The notes: a model not told the origin generated them from the letters alone. Positions 24,917 to 37,924 are shown, counted from the stretch's first letter. The stretch: 64,000 bases of DNA from Chlorokybus atmophyticus (GCA_009103225.1 RHPI01001715.1:918426-982425), one strand, 5' to 3'. Numbers and translations are program-made.

Positions 24917-24976
24917 CACCGGTAATTCTGGACCCCCCGAATTTCTGAAAATTTAGCGCATTTGCCCTGAGTACTC
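24917..24976 (+). repeat. Left TIR of element B
   Basis: It begins CACCGGTAATT, then has a C-run followed by GAATTTCTGAAAATTT, and ends around GCCCTGAGTACTC. It aligns with the complement of 49247-49306, and GGG precedes it. Confidence 0.8.
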
Positions 24977-25049
24977 ACCTGTTTTATGTGTGAACTCGCC
25001 ACTTGCGTAGCTGCAGAGGTCGCTGTTACGATTGCTGATTATTCAGGCC

Positions 25050-25600
25050 AAATGCCCTGAATACAAGCAATGGATATTCACACGTTTTGGTCATGAATAA
25101 TTGTAGTTGTCCATCTCGCACACAACCTCCTACATGTGAGTGGTTATTCACTCGCAACAGAACTGCGTATTCAGTCTTCTTAGGTATACATGGTTCTAGA
25201 CTTGTACCATGGCACCAAGTGATTATTCATACTTTGTGTGCGTAAATATTTACAGCGCCTGCCCTCACACTAGGTCCTCCTTATAGGTAATTATTCACAC
25301 GCATATTGGCTTAATGTTCACACATATTAAAGCTGTTTCAACAGCACATGTACCATACTAGCGACTGATTATTCATACGATTTGTGATTGAATAATACAG
25401 CATATCTGCTCTCACACATAGTCCTATGTATGAGTGGTTATTCACCCATAGTTAGGTTGAACAATCACTGCTGCCTTTGGTTGATTTTCACGCGAATTAT
25501 AAGTGAATAATACAGCACTTTTGCTCACACACACAGTCCTACACACAAGTGGTTATTCACTCACAGTTTGGTTGAACAATCACTGCATCTTGCTATCGTC
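25050..25600. repeat. Left subterminal motif array of element B
   Basis: At least ten copies of TTATTCAC or its complement GTGAATAA lie in both orientations with loose 40-80 base spacing. In En/Spm such arrays are binding sites for the TnpA protein. No coding sequence is seen in 24977-25700. Confidence 0.75.
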
Positions 25601-25736
25601 AACAGCTGTGACATAGCATAGCTGTGACATAGCACATAGCAATCAGTCCAGCCGGTGAATTTGGACAGCAATGTTAGCTGAATGGCAGATGACTCGAACA
25701 ACAAATTCACTGATGTCTACAATGTATCTCTGCTAC

Positions 25737-28235
25737 CTACTTCTTGCTGCCTCGACCACGCCCACCGCGCCCACCCCGCCCACCCCGGCTGCCCTTCCCA
25801 CGGCCCCTCCCGCGCTGTGTGGTTGTGCCTTCCTTTGCTGGCTCCCTCACCTTGATACTCTTCAGCAACCCAACAGGCCAAAGTAGCAACAATCCCGGCT
25901 CGCACTCTGCGCATACATCAACCACACATGAACTCAGCTGACTTGCACAATGTTGCAACTGTTTATGCAATCGCATGCACACAAACGCGTTCACCTTTCA
26001 AGTGGGTCACTTGCACTCCAACCCCATCACGCTTGAAGCTGATTGGCAGAGGCACAACCTCTTCTTCCCCTGGTCCGGGACGTCTGGTCCTAGTGATGGG
26101 AAGACTGCGGCTGAACTGGACCACAATGTTGCCCTCTCCAATCTTCTTGCCATGAAACTTGTTGACAGGATTGATGTCGCTTACATGCGCCTCCCCTATT
26201 GGTTCTTTGCGCCCGTTAATGAACAGTTGGACTTCACTGCCAACCTTCATCGTCGGTGCGGTGTCGTCCTTGTCGCTCAGCTCTTTCTGCGCATGCAAGT
26301 GACAAACACATGAAGAGGTACACACATGTGAGCTCTCATACAGCGCTTGCGAAGCGACCTGCCTTCTGCGAGTCGTTGTCGCTGTTGTTGGGGCTGTCCC
26401 CCTCGGTGTCTGGGGCGCTGTCCTTGGCGCCATCTTCACCGCTGTTCTCGCTTCTATCTGTCTCAGGCACTTCTGAATACGTTGGCTCATCCTGCGCGAC
26501 AATGTGACACGACGTGTTAACAAGCTTACAATCGTCACGCAACGAATGCGTGCCTGCCGCAGATGACGGTTTGTGTGCAGCCAGAAGAACGCAAGAAGCC
26601 CATAAGATCAAGTACATGGTGCTTTCATACCTCCTTTTGCTTGCCGCTCTTCTTCACCAACACCGTCTCCTGCTTGCCAGTCGAGTGGCCTGCCTCCTGA
26701 GACTTGTAGGGAGCCGGTATCGAGCGAACAATTTTCTTTGTTTTTTGTTGGGGGGGGCTTGACACCTCATCCTCCTGCCAACAGCATGAAGTCAGATGGT
26801 GAGCCACAACTCCGTGCATTGCCGCTCTATCAAGTCCAATGCTGCGTACCTCACCAGACACTTTGCGCTTCCCTGAGCTGCTGTCACGCACATCAGCACC
26901 CTGCTTGGCACGTGCCTGAACACAACAGTAATGAACGATCATGAACACATGTTTAGCAAAGTACAAGCAAGAGCGGCATCTGATCTGTGAACCAGTAGCA
27001 GGAGAACTTGAGGGTTGTGGTGCAGTGCCTTCCTTGTTACCTATCGCATACATAAGGCACTGATCACCACAGCCTGCATATACACACAGTACTCCAGCAG
27101 CTGCCTGCGCGCGCAAGACGCGGCTCACGCTGCGAGGTGCCATTTCTGTCGTCACTGGCGTCGCTGGCGGGATGTGAACGCGTGGGCGCCGTGCAATTAC
27201 AAGGGGTCATCATACACACCACACAACCTGCATACATAAGGCACCATCAAACACAAAGCATCGTTCTTAACACGACATTGACGAAGCCAACTTTGTGCAA
27301 ACTGTAGGTCACCCTCTGAGGTGGCATCCTCGTCGTCGCTGGCAGATTGCACTTCTTTTGACTTCTTGGGCTTCTTCTTGTTGGCTTTCTATCAAGCACA
27401 TGGCAAAGGCACTCAAGACATGCACATCGCACAAACACCGTAGTCACTACATGACACACACCTTATTGTTCTTGTCGCTAGGCCCTCCCTTGCGCCTTGG
27501 CACAAAGCCCCCCGCGAAAGCCTTCTCCATCATCTCCTTGTAATGCTTCCGACTCTTTTCTTTCTGCTTCTCTTTGTGCTTGGGGTTGCTGTATCCCTTT
27601 TTGTTGCCCAGATACTGTTGAATCTTCAAACGCGCCTACCCACCAATGAAAAAGTTGTGAAGGCCAATACATGCAAAGCAAACTCCTCCCAGCTCAGACA
27701 ATGCTGCCATATTGCATGACAGCTCATGTAACTGTGGGAAATTGCTAACCATTTGATACGAGAGCTTTGGATTCAGCAGATGCCAGCATTTGGTTGCAAG
27801 AGCGAACTTGAATGGGTCCTGCTTCGTTTGAGTCTTCCCCGGCATCATGCGACAGTACTCGTAGCAAATCCGGCCTTTGTCGGCCAGCTTGATGACCTTG
27901 CAACGATCACGGGCATGATGCTTCCCACGCCAATGTAGGACCTTCAGTGCCTGCATAGTTTACATTGGTGCACTAGTACAACATGGGACGAAACAGACTT
28001 CGGCAGCAAGGTCTGACATTGATTGCGGATGCTTGATGCATAAGCTCACTTTTAAGGAGACCATTGCTGTGGTCTCAAGATCACGCAGGTGAACAGTCGC
28101 CTCACTGGTTTCCCACTCATGCTGCAGCTGCTCATCAGAAGAACCACCAGCATTGCTCCCCCATATCTCTTCGTCCAAATTCTCCCATCCTTCGCTGCAG
28201 TTGCTGGACCGCCCACCCGACGTGGTGCCTGACAT
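25737..28235 (-). CDS. TNP1/TnpA-like protein of the CACTA element
   Basis: ATG 28235 starts exon 1 (62 codons, acidic, ends at a GTGAGC donor after 28050). Exon 2 begins at 27950 in phase (ALKVLHWRGKHH) and contains a Lys-rich stretch (KHKEKQKEKSRKHYKEM) near 27570. Further charged exons follow near 27390, 26900, 26750 and 26500. The exon at about 26280-25980 carries VQLFINGRKEPIGEAHVSD and KFHGKKIGEGNIVVQF, resembling the C-terminal TNP1/EN-SPM domain of plant CACTA proteins. The end is an RG-rich tail (GGRGRGSKK) and TAG 25737-25739. An in-frame TAG at 27636-27638 may instead be an intron acceptor. Likely role: binding the subterminal motifs during transposition. Middle exon limits are uncertain. 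Confidence 0.6.
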
Positions 28236-28428
28236 GATGATGCCCTCTTCTAGATAGATCAAGCTTGCTTTACAAGTCAGGTGCAACCGCAACCCTAATC
28301 AACCTCAAGTCTTGGTTGACTCAAGTGACTGCAGGTTGTAAGCCATGTGGACTTGCTTGTTGACTTGTCACAGCAAGCAAACCATGTACCTTGCAAAAGA
28401 AGTGTCTCTAAGCTGCTTGCACAAAGGC

Positions 28429-28863
28429 GTGCTTGTGAACTTATTAAACAGGCACCCAGCAAACCAAACACCCAATACCTTGTAGAGTAGAAGCTTCTTC
28501 AGCTTCTTTCCAGCTGAACACGAGAAAGGTAAGCCTAACAGCAAGCTAGCAGGCAAATGGCATGTGCATGCACAAACATGTGCTTGTGAACTTGTCAAAC
28601 AGGCACCCAGCAAACCAAACACCCAGTACCTTGTAGAGTAGAAGCTGCTTCAGCTTCTTTCCAGCTGAACACGACAAAGATAAGCTCAACAGCAAGCTAG
28701 CAGGCAAATGGCATGTGCATGCAAAAACATGTGCTTGTGAACTTGTCAAACAGGCACACTGCAAGCCAAACACCCAGTACCTTGTAGAGTAGAAGCTGCT
28801 TCAGCTTCTTGCCAGCTGAACACGACAAAGGTAAGCCTAACAGCAAGCTAGCAGGCAAATGGC
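28429..28863. repeat. Three tandem copies of a 151-bp unit
   Basis: Units start at 28429, 28580 and 28731 with GTGCTTGTGAACTT; the third is incomplete. They differ by a few substitutions. The array sits just upstream of the TNP1-like gene start, so it may contain its promoter region. Confidence 0.85.
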
Positions 28864-29572
28864 AGTCCAGAATGCTAGCGGCACAACACCATGCTGTATT
28901 TGCTTATTGCAACGAAGTGACCCAGCATGCAACCACTGGAAGAGCAGTGCGACAAGCCAAGATCCATGTGGGCAGGTGATGCGCGTGCATGCATGCTTGT
29001 CTAACGGGGTTTGGGCTAGTAGTGAAGTTAGGTAGGTAGTAAGTAGGAAGAGCACCCGGTGGTGATTGTAAGTGGTGTGCTGTTGTGTGTGCTGTGCAAT
29101 GCATGCCTCACATTGTGATACATGCCACAATCTCTGCATCCTATATATTGTACAGCTGACAACGCTCGCTCACCTCGCCACATCGCCGCCGCCGCCAATA
29201 CAACCAGCAAGTACGCCGGTGCTGTGGGACAATCAATGCAATTCCCGGTGCGGAAATCCCTGCAATCAATGGGATGCAGTGATCGTTCGGAAAATCCACA
29301 TCAGCAATTGTGCTGGTCGGACACCAGTCGCGTCTCCGCTTGCTCCGACCACAATAGGCCGCACGAGCAATTGCCGTGGAAATTGCCTTTTGTCGAAACT
29401 TTGATTGTCAAATGAACTCTATGTTTATTGGTCCATACAAACCAAGCGAAATTACATTCTCTATTTCCGATGAAATCGTCCATGTCCGAGGACGGTGTCT
29501 GTGTGGCTTACCCCAAACTATAAGTAACCCTAACCCAAACATCCAATGCATGCTGGTAATTGTGCTGCAACA
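28864..29572. other. Intergenic segment in element B
   Basis: Short open frames occur on the plus strand at 29122-29415, but no splice pattern or domain supports a gene. It probably holds the upstream region of the two-exon gene that follows. Confidence 0.3.
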
Positions 29573-30578
29573 ATGGACCCCCCTGTACCCATGCGCACCA
29601 TGAATGAGGCTCTAACGAAGGCGCTCCTTGCAGTCGGGTGGCGATTAGTGGGACTAGGTCAGGTCTTGACACAACCGTGGAACGGCTATGTGGACTCTGG
29701 CGATGCTCGCTATCATCAGGTATCTTTCTCGCTATTCATGGTGTGAGTTGCGTGCGCTATGTCACTCTGCATGCTGCTGACTATGCATGCCACTATGCAT
29801 GTGCCATACTGTTGCGCATTGTGTGTACATGCGTATGCCTTGTGTGCGATGTGGGTTGAGTTTGCCTGTGTAGTGTATATAAGGGGTATGGTACAGTGGC
29901 AGCATGCATGGTGTGGACAATGCGAATGGCATGCATCAGCACAAGCATACACACGCTTTACACATCAAATGTGCATATGTTTGTCCTGCTATGATAGGAA
30001 CGCCTATATATATGCACAGCTCTGATTGCTACCATGCAACACCCTTGCGCGTTACATGCCGTGCATGTCATGCCATGCTACTGCCTGAATGCGTGTCCAG
30101 TTCATGTCCATAACAATAGAGGCGCTGCCTATGCATTTGCATCAACTTCTGGCGCACGTTTATGAATGAATGCGATGCAACATGCGAGTTAACCTGTAAA
30201 ATTGTTTGTCAGGTCCAATTATGCAATTGGGAGCTTTCAACTCGTGGAATTGTTTATCAGGCACCCATTGCGATTGCAGCTACTGTACAAACCGGTGTGT
30301 ATATGGCAGTCTCCGTGCATGAGAACACTCCCTCGCCTCCTGATGCGCCTCTTCCTACTCGCACTATCATTGACTCGGGCACCTATGGCGCTGCTGGCCT
30401 GCGCATCGTGATCGAGTGCGACAACAATATTGCTGCACGCTGGAGTGTGTTTACTGGCTCCCAAGTCCCTGAACCTGGTGCAACGCCCGGTACCAGTCTC
30501 ACACCAACTTGTAATGGAGTTTTCCCTACTTGCGACCCTCCTAATGAACCTAGTGATTCGAGTGACTCATCGCAATGA
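29573..30578 (+). CDS. Two-exon gene of unknown function, 170 residues
   Basis: ATG 29573 opens 49 codons (MDPPVPMRTMNEALTKALL...SGDARYHQ) ending exactly at CAG|GTATCT (donor at 29720). The acceptor at 30211-30212 resumes in the same phase (VQLCNWELSTRGIVYQAP). The frame then runs to TGA 30576-30578. The C-terminal third is rich in Pro, Thr, Ser and Asp (EPSDSSDSSQ). No known family is recognised. It sits between the TNP1-like and OTU genes of element B and may be cargo or a structural accessory. Confidence 0.55.
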
Positions 30579-30779
30579 CCATTGGTCTACACACACTTTG
30601 TTTGCCCTTTACACTCTGGTTACCGCTGAGCTGCTCTGCTGGTAATTCTCCAAGTGTGGCTGTTGCTTGTGCAATTACTGATAACAGTGGGGTGTGTGCC
30701 TTTATGCAACTCGGAGATCTAGCAGCAGATCAGCTCAGGCACAACCGCCACAATTGTGTTCACAACAACATAGTGACTA

Positions 30780-30905
30780 GCAGATTAGCTACATTACAAC
30801 TATACTACACAACAACTACCAAACTACCACCAAACTATACAACTACACAACAACAACAACTACACAACAACCATACAACTACCAAACTACCACTAAACTA
30901 TAGGC
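30780..30905 (+). repeat. Low-complexity ACAACTACC-type repeat
   Basis: An irregular array of CTACCAAACTAC and ACAACAAC words follows the 170-residue gene. It is simple sequence with no coding value. Confidence 0.8.
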
Positions 30906-31728
30906 CTTGTGCAAGGATGACGCAAAGATCTGACCTTGTACTTTGTATTACCTCATGGCCGTAGCACAGCCTGCAAGGCAAAGCGGGTTGCGCTCAAAAC
31001 TGTTGAACACAAATTAGGCATGCAAGCGCCTAACACTGGCAGTAGAATTGCCCAAACATGCTGTTGGAAAAACCCCTCACAACTGCACTCACATATGCAC
31101 AAATACAAGGTATGTTTGCGCAGCAAGAAGTGAACACGGACTTTTGCGACACACGCGCGCATACACACACATGAGGGCTTACAATCAATTGCCCCAGCTG
31201 ACTGGATACCATACACACACATGCACATTCATGTGATACGCATGCAAGGATGCATTTATCTGTCCCTGTCGTCGCTGGAGCTCTTGCCAACTTCTTGGGC
31301 ACCGTGACTGGCGGTGTCCTGCAAACATGCTGCAGGCAATGCTCAACCTGTTGATAGCAGCTGTAAGAATGCCAAGACACCCAAAACACAGAGCCAAATA
31401 CTCTGATCTTAGTCTCATCCACAAACACACCATGCCTGGCATGCGAGCTCTGGTTTACCTGCTGTCTTGGAAGCAGGCGGCTGGATCATCATACCCTTTG
31501 TTGAATGCATGCAAGCATCTGAGTCAAGACCAAATACCTACCTCATGTTCGACGAGATCAACTACACTGGACCTAAAGCGACCAGCCATCGCTGAATGGT
31601 AGCTGTTTACCTGTGGATCACACACCGTAGTTAACCAACAGTCGAGTCAGAAATGGAGCAGGCAAATAACTTTTGAGAGACACAATGCTAGCGCAAGCAC
31701 ACACAAAAAAACACCTTTTTGCCGCAAG
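30906..31728. other. No gene recognised
   Basis: Short frames on both strands lack domain features or consistent splice sites. Simple CACACA and GCATGCAA words are common. Confidence 0.3.
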
Positions 31729-32034
31729 GCCACTGAGGGGTTATGCCCAAGGCTGCCCCAGCGGCTTGCAGCAAACACCTTTTTGCCGCAGCACAGGCAA
31801 GGCCACTGAGGGGTTATGCCCAAGGCTGCCCCAGCGGCTTGCAGCAAACACCTTTTGTGCCGCAGCACAGGTAAGGCCACTGAGGGGTTATGCCCAAGGC
31901 TGCCCCAGCGGCTTGCAGCAAACACCTTTTTGCTGCAGCACCGGCAAGGCCATTGAGGGGTTATGCCCAAGGCTGCCCCAGGGGCTTGCAGCAAACACCT
32001 TTTGTGCCGCAGCATAGGTAAGGCCACTGAGGGG
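31729..32034. repeat. Tandem repeat, unit about 73-74 bp, four copies
   Basis: Units begin GCCACTGAGGGGTTATGCC at 31729, 31802, 31876, 31949 (with one change) and a partial copy at 32023. Each contains GGCTGCCCCAGCGGCTTGC. The CTGAGG...CCCCAG core is shared with the array at 32480-33440. Confidence 0.9.
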
Positions 32035-32479
32035 TGTTGAAGGTATTACATGGGTGATGCTTGTATCCGGTCAGCTTGCCCTTCATACAGGAGTCGAGGG
32101 TCGAAGGTACCAGGAAGTAGCGCGTGGACTCCAGACTGAGCAAGACGATCGAGTCATGACGGACTCCGGACCAGGCTGCTTGGTAGAGCCTTGGGAGAAA
32201 TTGCGTGGCTTTGTGGATACGTAAGCTTAGCAGGCGTGGCTTAGCTTGTTGGAAAGCTCTGGTTGTGAGCTAGACAGCGTAGCTTACAGAACAGCAATCG
32301 GCTGAGTATAGCGCACGCGGTGCTTGCCAATGTAGACGTGTGTAGAGACTGGCGGGGTATAAAGCCCAGACTTGTTGCAATGAAGATAAGAGGTCACGAT
32401 GTAGCATGTGTGCGGATGCTATGGCGGCAGTAGCAGTCATGCTCTTGTGTTGATGTTGTTGGCGTGTCACTTGCACGTG

Positions 32480-33440
32480 TGTATGTCAACAAGGGGTTAT
32501 GCACAAGGCTGCCCCAGTGAATCACCAACACATGCAAAAAACCAAAACCATAAGGCAGGACACTGAGGGCTTACATGCCGCCCCAGTGAATCACCAGCAC
32601 ACATTCACAAACTTCAAAACCACAAGGCAGGTTACTGAGGGCTTACAAGCATGCCTCAGCGACTCACCAACACACTTAGAAAAACATAAACACAATGCAG
32701 GACACCAAGGGCATGCATGCAAACCAAAACCTCACCAACACAACTAAGTGCACGCAGGCTTGCACGTATCTGCCTGAGTTTCTTGCTAGGAACTCAAGAT
32801 CGCTGGCGCCGTCGCCACCGAACTCAAAGACTTCGCCGCCAACCACGGCAACCTCGCCGCCTCCCGGCCACAACCTACAACAACATGTCCAGGCGGTTAG
32901 GGTTAGGGTTATGACATATGGCGAAACAGAGTCACAAAAACATACACCCAGTCCACACCACAGGGCCGGTCTGAGGTCTTACAGACCGCCCCAGCTCCTC
33001 ACCAACACATTTACAGAAAAACAAAACCACAAGGCAGGACACTGAGGTCTTACAGATCGCCCCAGCGACTCACCAGCACACATGCACAGCAACACAAAAA
33101 CAAGGCAGGTCACTGAGGTCTTACAGACCGCCCCAGTGAATCACCAACAGAATCACAGAAACAAAACCACAAGGCAGGTCACTGAGGGCTTACACCAGCA
33201 CACATGCACAAAAACACAAAAACAAGGCAGGTCACTGAGGTCTTACAGACGCCCCAGTGAATCACCAACAGAATCACAGAAAACAAACAAAACCACAAGG
33301 CATGTCACTGAGGGCTTACATGCCGCCCCAGTGAATCACCAACACATGCAAATAACGGAAACCACAAGGCAGGACACTGAGGGCTTACATGCCGCCCCAG
33401 TGAATGACCAGCACACATACACACACGCACGCGCACAAAC
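32480..33440. repeat. Array of about 60-70-bp units with a CTGAGG...CCCCAG hairpin core
   Basis: Around ten units carry an AAGGCAGG-ACACTGAGG word, CTTACA, then GCCCCAGTGAATCACC, and are separated by A-rich spacers. The core can pair as an imperfect stem around a loop containing CTTAC (TAAG on the other strand). The same unit, inverted, occurs in a tnp2 intron at 42930-43258. A gap near 32740-32930 holds unrelated sequence with short TTAGGG words. Confidence 0.75.
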
Positions 33441-34230
33441 AAAACATGCATGCAGGCAGGCTTGCACGTATCTGCCTAAGTAGCTCTGCATCAACCAAGG
33501 ATGGCTGCCGCCGTCGCCGCCAACCTCAAGCACCTTGCCGCCGACCACGCCGCCCACAACCTTTATAACTAAAGACGCTGCCGCGGCCGACCAAGACAAC
33601 TTCGCCGCCGACCACAACAACCTCCCCGCCACCAACCTTGCAAACTACAACAACTTACAAAAACAATAGGGCGAGGGTTATGGATGCCGGCTATGGCGTC
33701 AAAGGTGATAGCCCATCACTGATGGACCATCACTGATGGCACTGACATCAGTTCAGTCCTGCACACTCCAGGTACAGTCTAACCATCACGCCAATCCTGA
33801 CATCCATCAAGCCAGCGTGACAAGACACTCAATGCCCTATATAGAATGCGTGACGCGCGCTACAGTCCCGAGTGTACATTGTGACGATTACGCTTATGAG
33901 TTAGGGTTTGCTTAGGGTTTTAATGTAGCGATCGAGCAGACAACTTGCAACTGGCAAGGCTGGGCGGCAAGGGCGGCGTTGTTGACGAGGTCGGCGGCGG
34001 CGTCGGCTTCATTGCTGAAGTGCAAGTGTTGTGTTTTTGCTTGGTTGTTGTAGTTACTTCATTGGGTCCGAGAACCCTGGCGAGGTGGTTTCTTGCAGCT
34101 TCGGGTGGGCTTGCTGGAGGGTTTTGGCACTGCTTCCAACAAGGTGCAGCACATGCCGTGCTTGTCTTTGTTTGCATGCATGCCCGTTTGCGCATTTCGC
34201 TAACTATCAAAAGTGCATGTTGTCCATATT
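33441..34230. other. No gene recognised upstream of the OTU gene
   Basis: Simple GCCGCC-rich stretches (33490-33640) duplicate a similar stretch at 32795-32880. No exon with a convincing start or splice site is seen. Confidence 0.3.
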
Positions 34231-34614
34231 GTTAGCCACCACTTGATGCTAACCAGAGGGGCGGCCTCGTGCGTAAGACCACCTCTTGCTCAGTTTTTAA
34301 TCTGTTTTATTTGAGCATGCACTCTTGTTAGCCACCACTTGATGCTAATCAGAGGGGCGGCCTCGTGCGTAAGACCACCTCTTGCTCAGTTTCTAATCTG
34401 TTTTATTTGAGCATGCACTCTTGTTAGCCACCACTTGATGCTAACCAGAGGGGCGGCCTCGTGCGTAAGACCACCTCTTGCTCAGTTTCCGATCTGTTTT
34501 ATTTGAGCATGCACTCTTGTTAGCCACCACTTGATGCTAACCAGAGGGGCGGCCTCGTGCGTAAGACCACCTCTTGCTCAGTTTTCAAGCTGTTTTATTT
34601 GAGCATGCAGTTTT
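34231..34614. repeat. Four tandem copies of a 96-bp unit
   Basis: Units start at 34231, 34327, 34423 and 34519 with GTTAGCCACCACTTGATGCT, giving an exact 96-base period and few substitutions. Each contains GAGGGGCGGCCTCGTGCG-TAAGACCACCTC, which can fold with GAGG pairing to CCTC. The array lies directly before the OTU gene start. Confidence 0.9.
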
Positions 34615-34762
34615 CATTATGGCTGAGGCTAAAGTGTGCATGCTCAGGCTTGTCTGCATGCTCAAATAGGGAGCCGTGTGTGTGTGTGCATGCTCAAGTG
34701 CTCATGTTGCTCAACTATGTGTGCTTGTTTTTGGCTGTGAGGCTTTCCTCAGGTCATTCATC

Positions 34763-37700
34763 ATGTCCAAGCGAAAGCTCGTTCCCCTTGGCCAGTTTAA
34801 GCCTGCAGGTAATAAGTATATTCGATGTTCAGCATGATTATTGTTAACATGTGGTAACACTGGTCATGCACACAGACAAGAAGCACAAGGGTCCAGCGCA
34901 CAAGAAGGAACCTGCTAAGACGGAAGCTGTCCTGCTGAAACCCTGCAAGAAATCAAGTAATGTAGCGCTGTTCCAGCTGACCATGCTAACGCATGCTCAC
35001 TGCGGTTGTTTGCCACCATTGTTGCAATAACACTGTCTATTGCAGACCTTTTTGACACGACAAAGGCTTAGTTGCTAGAGGGGTTCAATAATTGGCGGAA
35101 ACTAAGGGAGGAGGAGAAGGCTGGGAAGGCGAAGATGTCCACAGAATACAATTGGGATGTCGTGGTTGAAGTAATGCAGAAGAACCTGAATGAAGATTCT
35201 CGCTTGCTTGAGCTCGACAAGAACTTGCAGATCTGCCTACGGAAGTTCGTGGAGGACCAGCTCAGGCTTTGTGATCCGGAGGCAGCTGCTAGGGGTATGG
35301 ACCTCGGGCATTTTGGCCTTGAAGATGTTTTTACCGATAATGACATCCATGAAGAAACGAAGACAAAGTGGGGAAAGAAATTCTTTGACTGGAGGAAAGC
35401 GAAGGCGAAGAGCAAGAACCTCATGTCATGGGGTGAGCTAGTGGTCTTTATCAAGAAAGCGCTGTGCAAACCAGACTTGGCTTCCCTCAATCGAGAATGG
35501 AGGCTCAAGCTACGGCAGTATGTGGAGGAAGAGCTAAGGCTATGTGATCCAGAGGCAGCTGCTATGGGCATCGACATCGGGGAATACGGTCTTGACTACG
35601 AAACAGAGGCGCCCAAGCAGCAAGTGGAGGCCCAAGCCAAGCAGCAAGCCGACGCGGAGGCCAAGCAGCAAGCGGAGGATCAAGCCAAGCAGCAAGCGGA
35701 TGCTGAGGCCAAGCAGCAAGCGGATGCTGAGGCCAAGCAGCAAGCGAGCGCGGAGGCCTAGCAGAAAGCTGAGGCCCCACCCAAGTCCCAGACTACACAA
35801 ATGCAGAAAGGGCCTCGACCTGAAGCCGGTACCTCTGCTTCTGCTGTTGAACCAGAAGACGGTCTACCTCCAGCAAAAACGGAGGGCGAGTTAGAGCTGG
35901 TTGGGCTGTTGCATGATAAACACCGGCTTCGGCTTTTCGAGGCCTATGCAGATGGGAATTGCTTATATGCCTGCCTTGCCCAGTCGCGCCCTCGCGTGAA
36001 CGCTGCGTGTTTGACACGCGCGAACGCAGCGGACTACATGTCTTTTTGGCGAAGCATTGTGCTGGACAATGGCAAACAGCTGCCAACAAGAGAGCAAGCG
36101 CAAAAGCTTCGGAAGATCTGTGCTGAGCGGGTCAACCTTTATTGGTTGCTGGAGTATCGCAACTACGGGGCCTGTGGTGACATGGGCCAGGATTACAAAA
36201 AGATGGCTAGGAAATATGGCGTAACCAGGGCACTTAACAAAAAGCAACTCAAGACTAAGCAAGATGAAGACAACGCTATAGAGGCTCTGCAGAAAGTGAT
36301 CGCTGAAGAGAGCGTTTATGCCGATCAACTGCAAGTGGCGATCATGGCGCACGCTCTTGGCATTCACATCGGTACTGTGCAGCTCACTGAGGTTGCCGAC
36401 GAGAAGCAGTACTGCTGGGAAGCAGAGCACAAGGGCGGCCTCATCGAAGGCGATGACGGGAGGTACTACACAGTGGATGCCAAGGGAGAGAAGCATTCCG
36501 TCAAACCTGTAGTAGTGGTTGTCGGAGATGTTATCGATGTGGCTGGCCATATAATCATTGGCAACACGGATCCAAGCAAGCCCAGCGCGCATTACATGTC
36601 TGTTGGTGATGCAAATGGTATACTCTCTTGGCAGCGCAGCAACATGCCACCAGAAGTCCTGCGCTTGATGTACCCTGCAGATGCCGAGCCCCAGCCCCAG
36701 CCCCAGCCCTAGCAGCAAGCCCAGCCCCAGCCCGAGCCGCAGCCCCAGCCCCAGCCCAAGCAGCAAGCCCAGCCCCAGCCCAAGTAGCAAGCTGATGCCG
36801 AGGCCAAGCAGGCCAAGCAGGAAGCCAAGCAGCAGGCCAAGCAGCGGCATGAGGCGGAGGCCAAGGCCAAGCTGGATGAGGACAATGCCAAGCAGCGGCA
36901 GGAGGAGGCCGAGGCCAAGCAGAGGCAGGAGGCGGAGGCCAAGGCCAAGCAGGATGAGGCCAATGCCGAGGCCAAGCAGAGGTTGGAGGCCGAGGCCAAG
37001 CAGCAGCAGGAGGAGGCCAAGGCCAAGCAGGATGAGGCCAATGCTAAGGCCAAGCAGGAGGAGGCCGAGGCCAAGCAGAGGCAGGAGGCGGAGGCTAAGG
37101 CCAACGAGGCTAAAGACCAGCAAAGGCAGGAGGCTGAGGCCAGGAGCCAGCAGGAGGCTGGCGCTATGCAGGTTGATGCCGCTGTTGAGGAGGCTGATGC
37201 TATCAGTGATATGTCAATTGACATCAGCACCGCAGCAACCAGTGACACCAGCGACACCAAGAAACGCAGATGTCGCCCGTCACGCCGCCAACAGCGAGCT
37301 GCTTTGCAAAGGGACAACACGCCTTCCGGTGCTTTCCAGAAGCTGCATCGTGTGCAACAGGGGGGGCGCACCGTGGACGAAAAACACGCGCAGTTTGCAC
37401 AATTGTGCGGGGTGGCAAACACCTGCGTTGAGCTGGTGCCTAAGGCCCTTAAACTACAACTGTTTCTCCAGGGACTCAGGAAAGTAGTGCGCATTGGCGT
37501 GCCCAAGGGTCCTTGCAACCAAGATTGGAATGCTGATCAGTTCAATTTGCTTGTGTCAGATGCCAAGACTTATAAACGGACCTTGCTTGTTAAACAGCAA
37601 GCACACCTCCTAGATCGTTCAAAGTTAAAGTTCGGCAAAGCAAGGCCAGGCAGGTTGCAGAAATTGGAGCGACTGGAACAAATCAACAGTCGTTGGGAGG

Positions 37701-37924
37701 GCAAGAAGCTGGCACATCAAGCTGCATATCAGCGTGAGCAGGAGATGATAGCTGCACAGGAGACCCTTGAGCAGCAGGAGCAGCTGCGTAAGCAGCTGAA
37801 GCGGCAGAAGGTGGAGGAGCGCCAACAGATAAAGCAAATGGCTCAGCAGGGAAAGGAGCAGCGGAAGCAGCGGCGGGAGCAAAAGGAAACACAGCAGCCA
37901 CAGCAGCCGCAGCAGCAGAGGTAG
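34763..37924 (+). CDS. OTU-domain cysteine protease polyprotein, element B copy
   Basis: ATG 34763; exons 34763-34808, 34876-34956 and 35046 onward join in phase. Exon 3 encodes two copies of a helical repeat of about 85 residues (RKFVEDQLRLCDPEAAARG, then RQYVEEELRLCDPEAAAMG). Next come a Gln/Lys/Ala-rich linker and an OTU domain with AYADGNCLYACLAQ (about 35941-35985, catalytic Asp-Cys) and KPSAHYMSV (about 36578-36604, catalytic His). A second long KQ-rich coiled coil and a basic C-terminal domain follow. Four in-frame TAG codons (35069, 35759, 36710, 36784) interrupt one otherwise open frame of about 1000 codons, with no TAA or TGA. As read normally, the first TAG leaves only about 50 residues. 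Likely deubiquitinase-type activity; role in the element unknown. Confidence 0.65.

Noticed and set aside
31030-31640. Several 90-130 codon frames on both strands
   Set aside because: No domain, no splice consistency and simple-sequence composition.
32893-32914. Telomere-like TTAGGG words
   Set aside because: Only two or three units inside a transposon; no array.
35963-37518. Long Leu-rich and Ala/Ser/Leu-rich open frames on the minus strand opposite the OTU gene
   Set aside because: They mirror the Q/K/A-rich repeat on the plus strand. The plus strand has the domain matches and splice logic.
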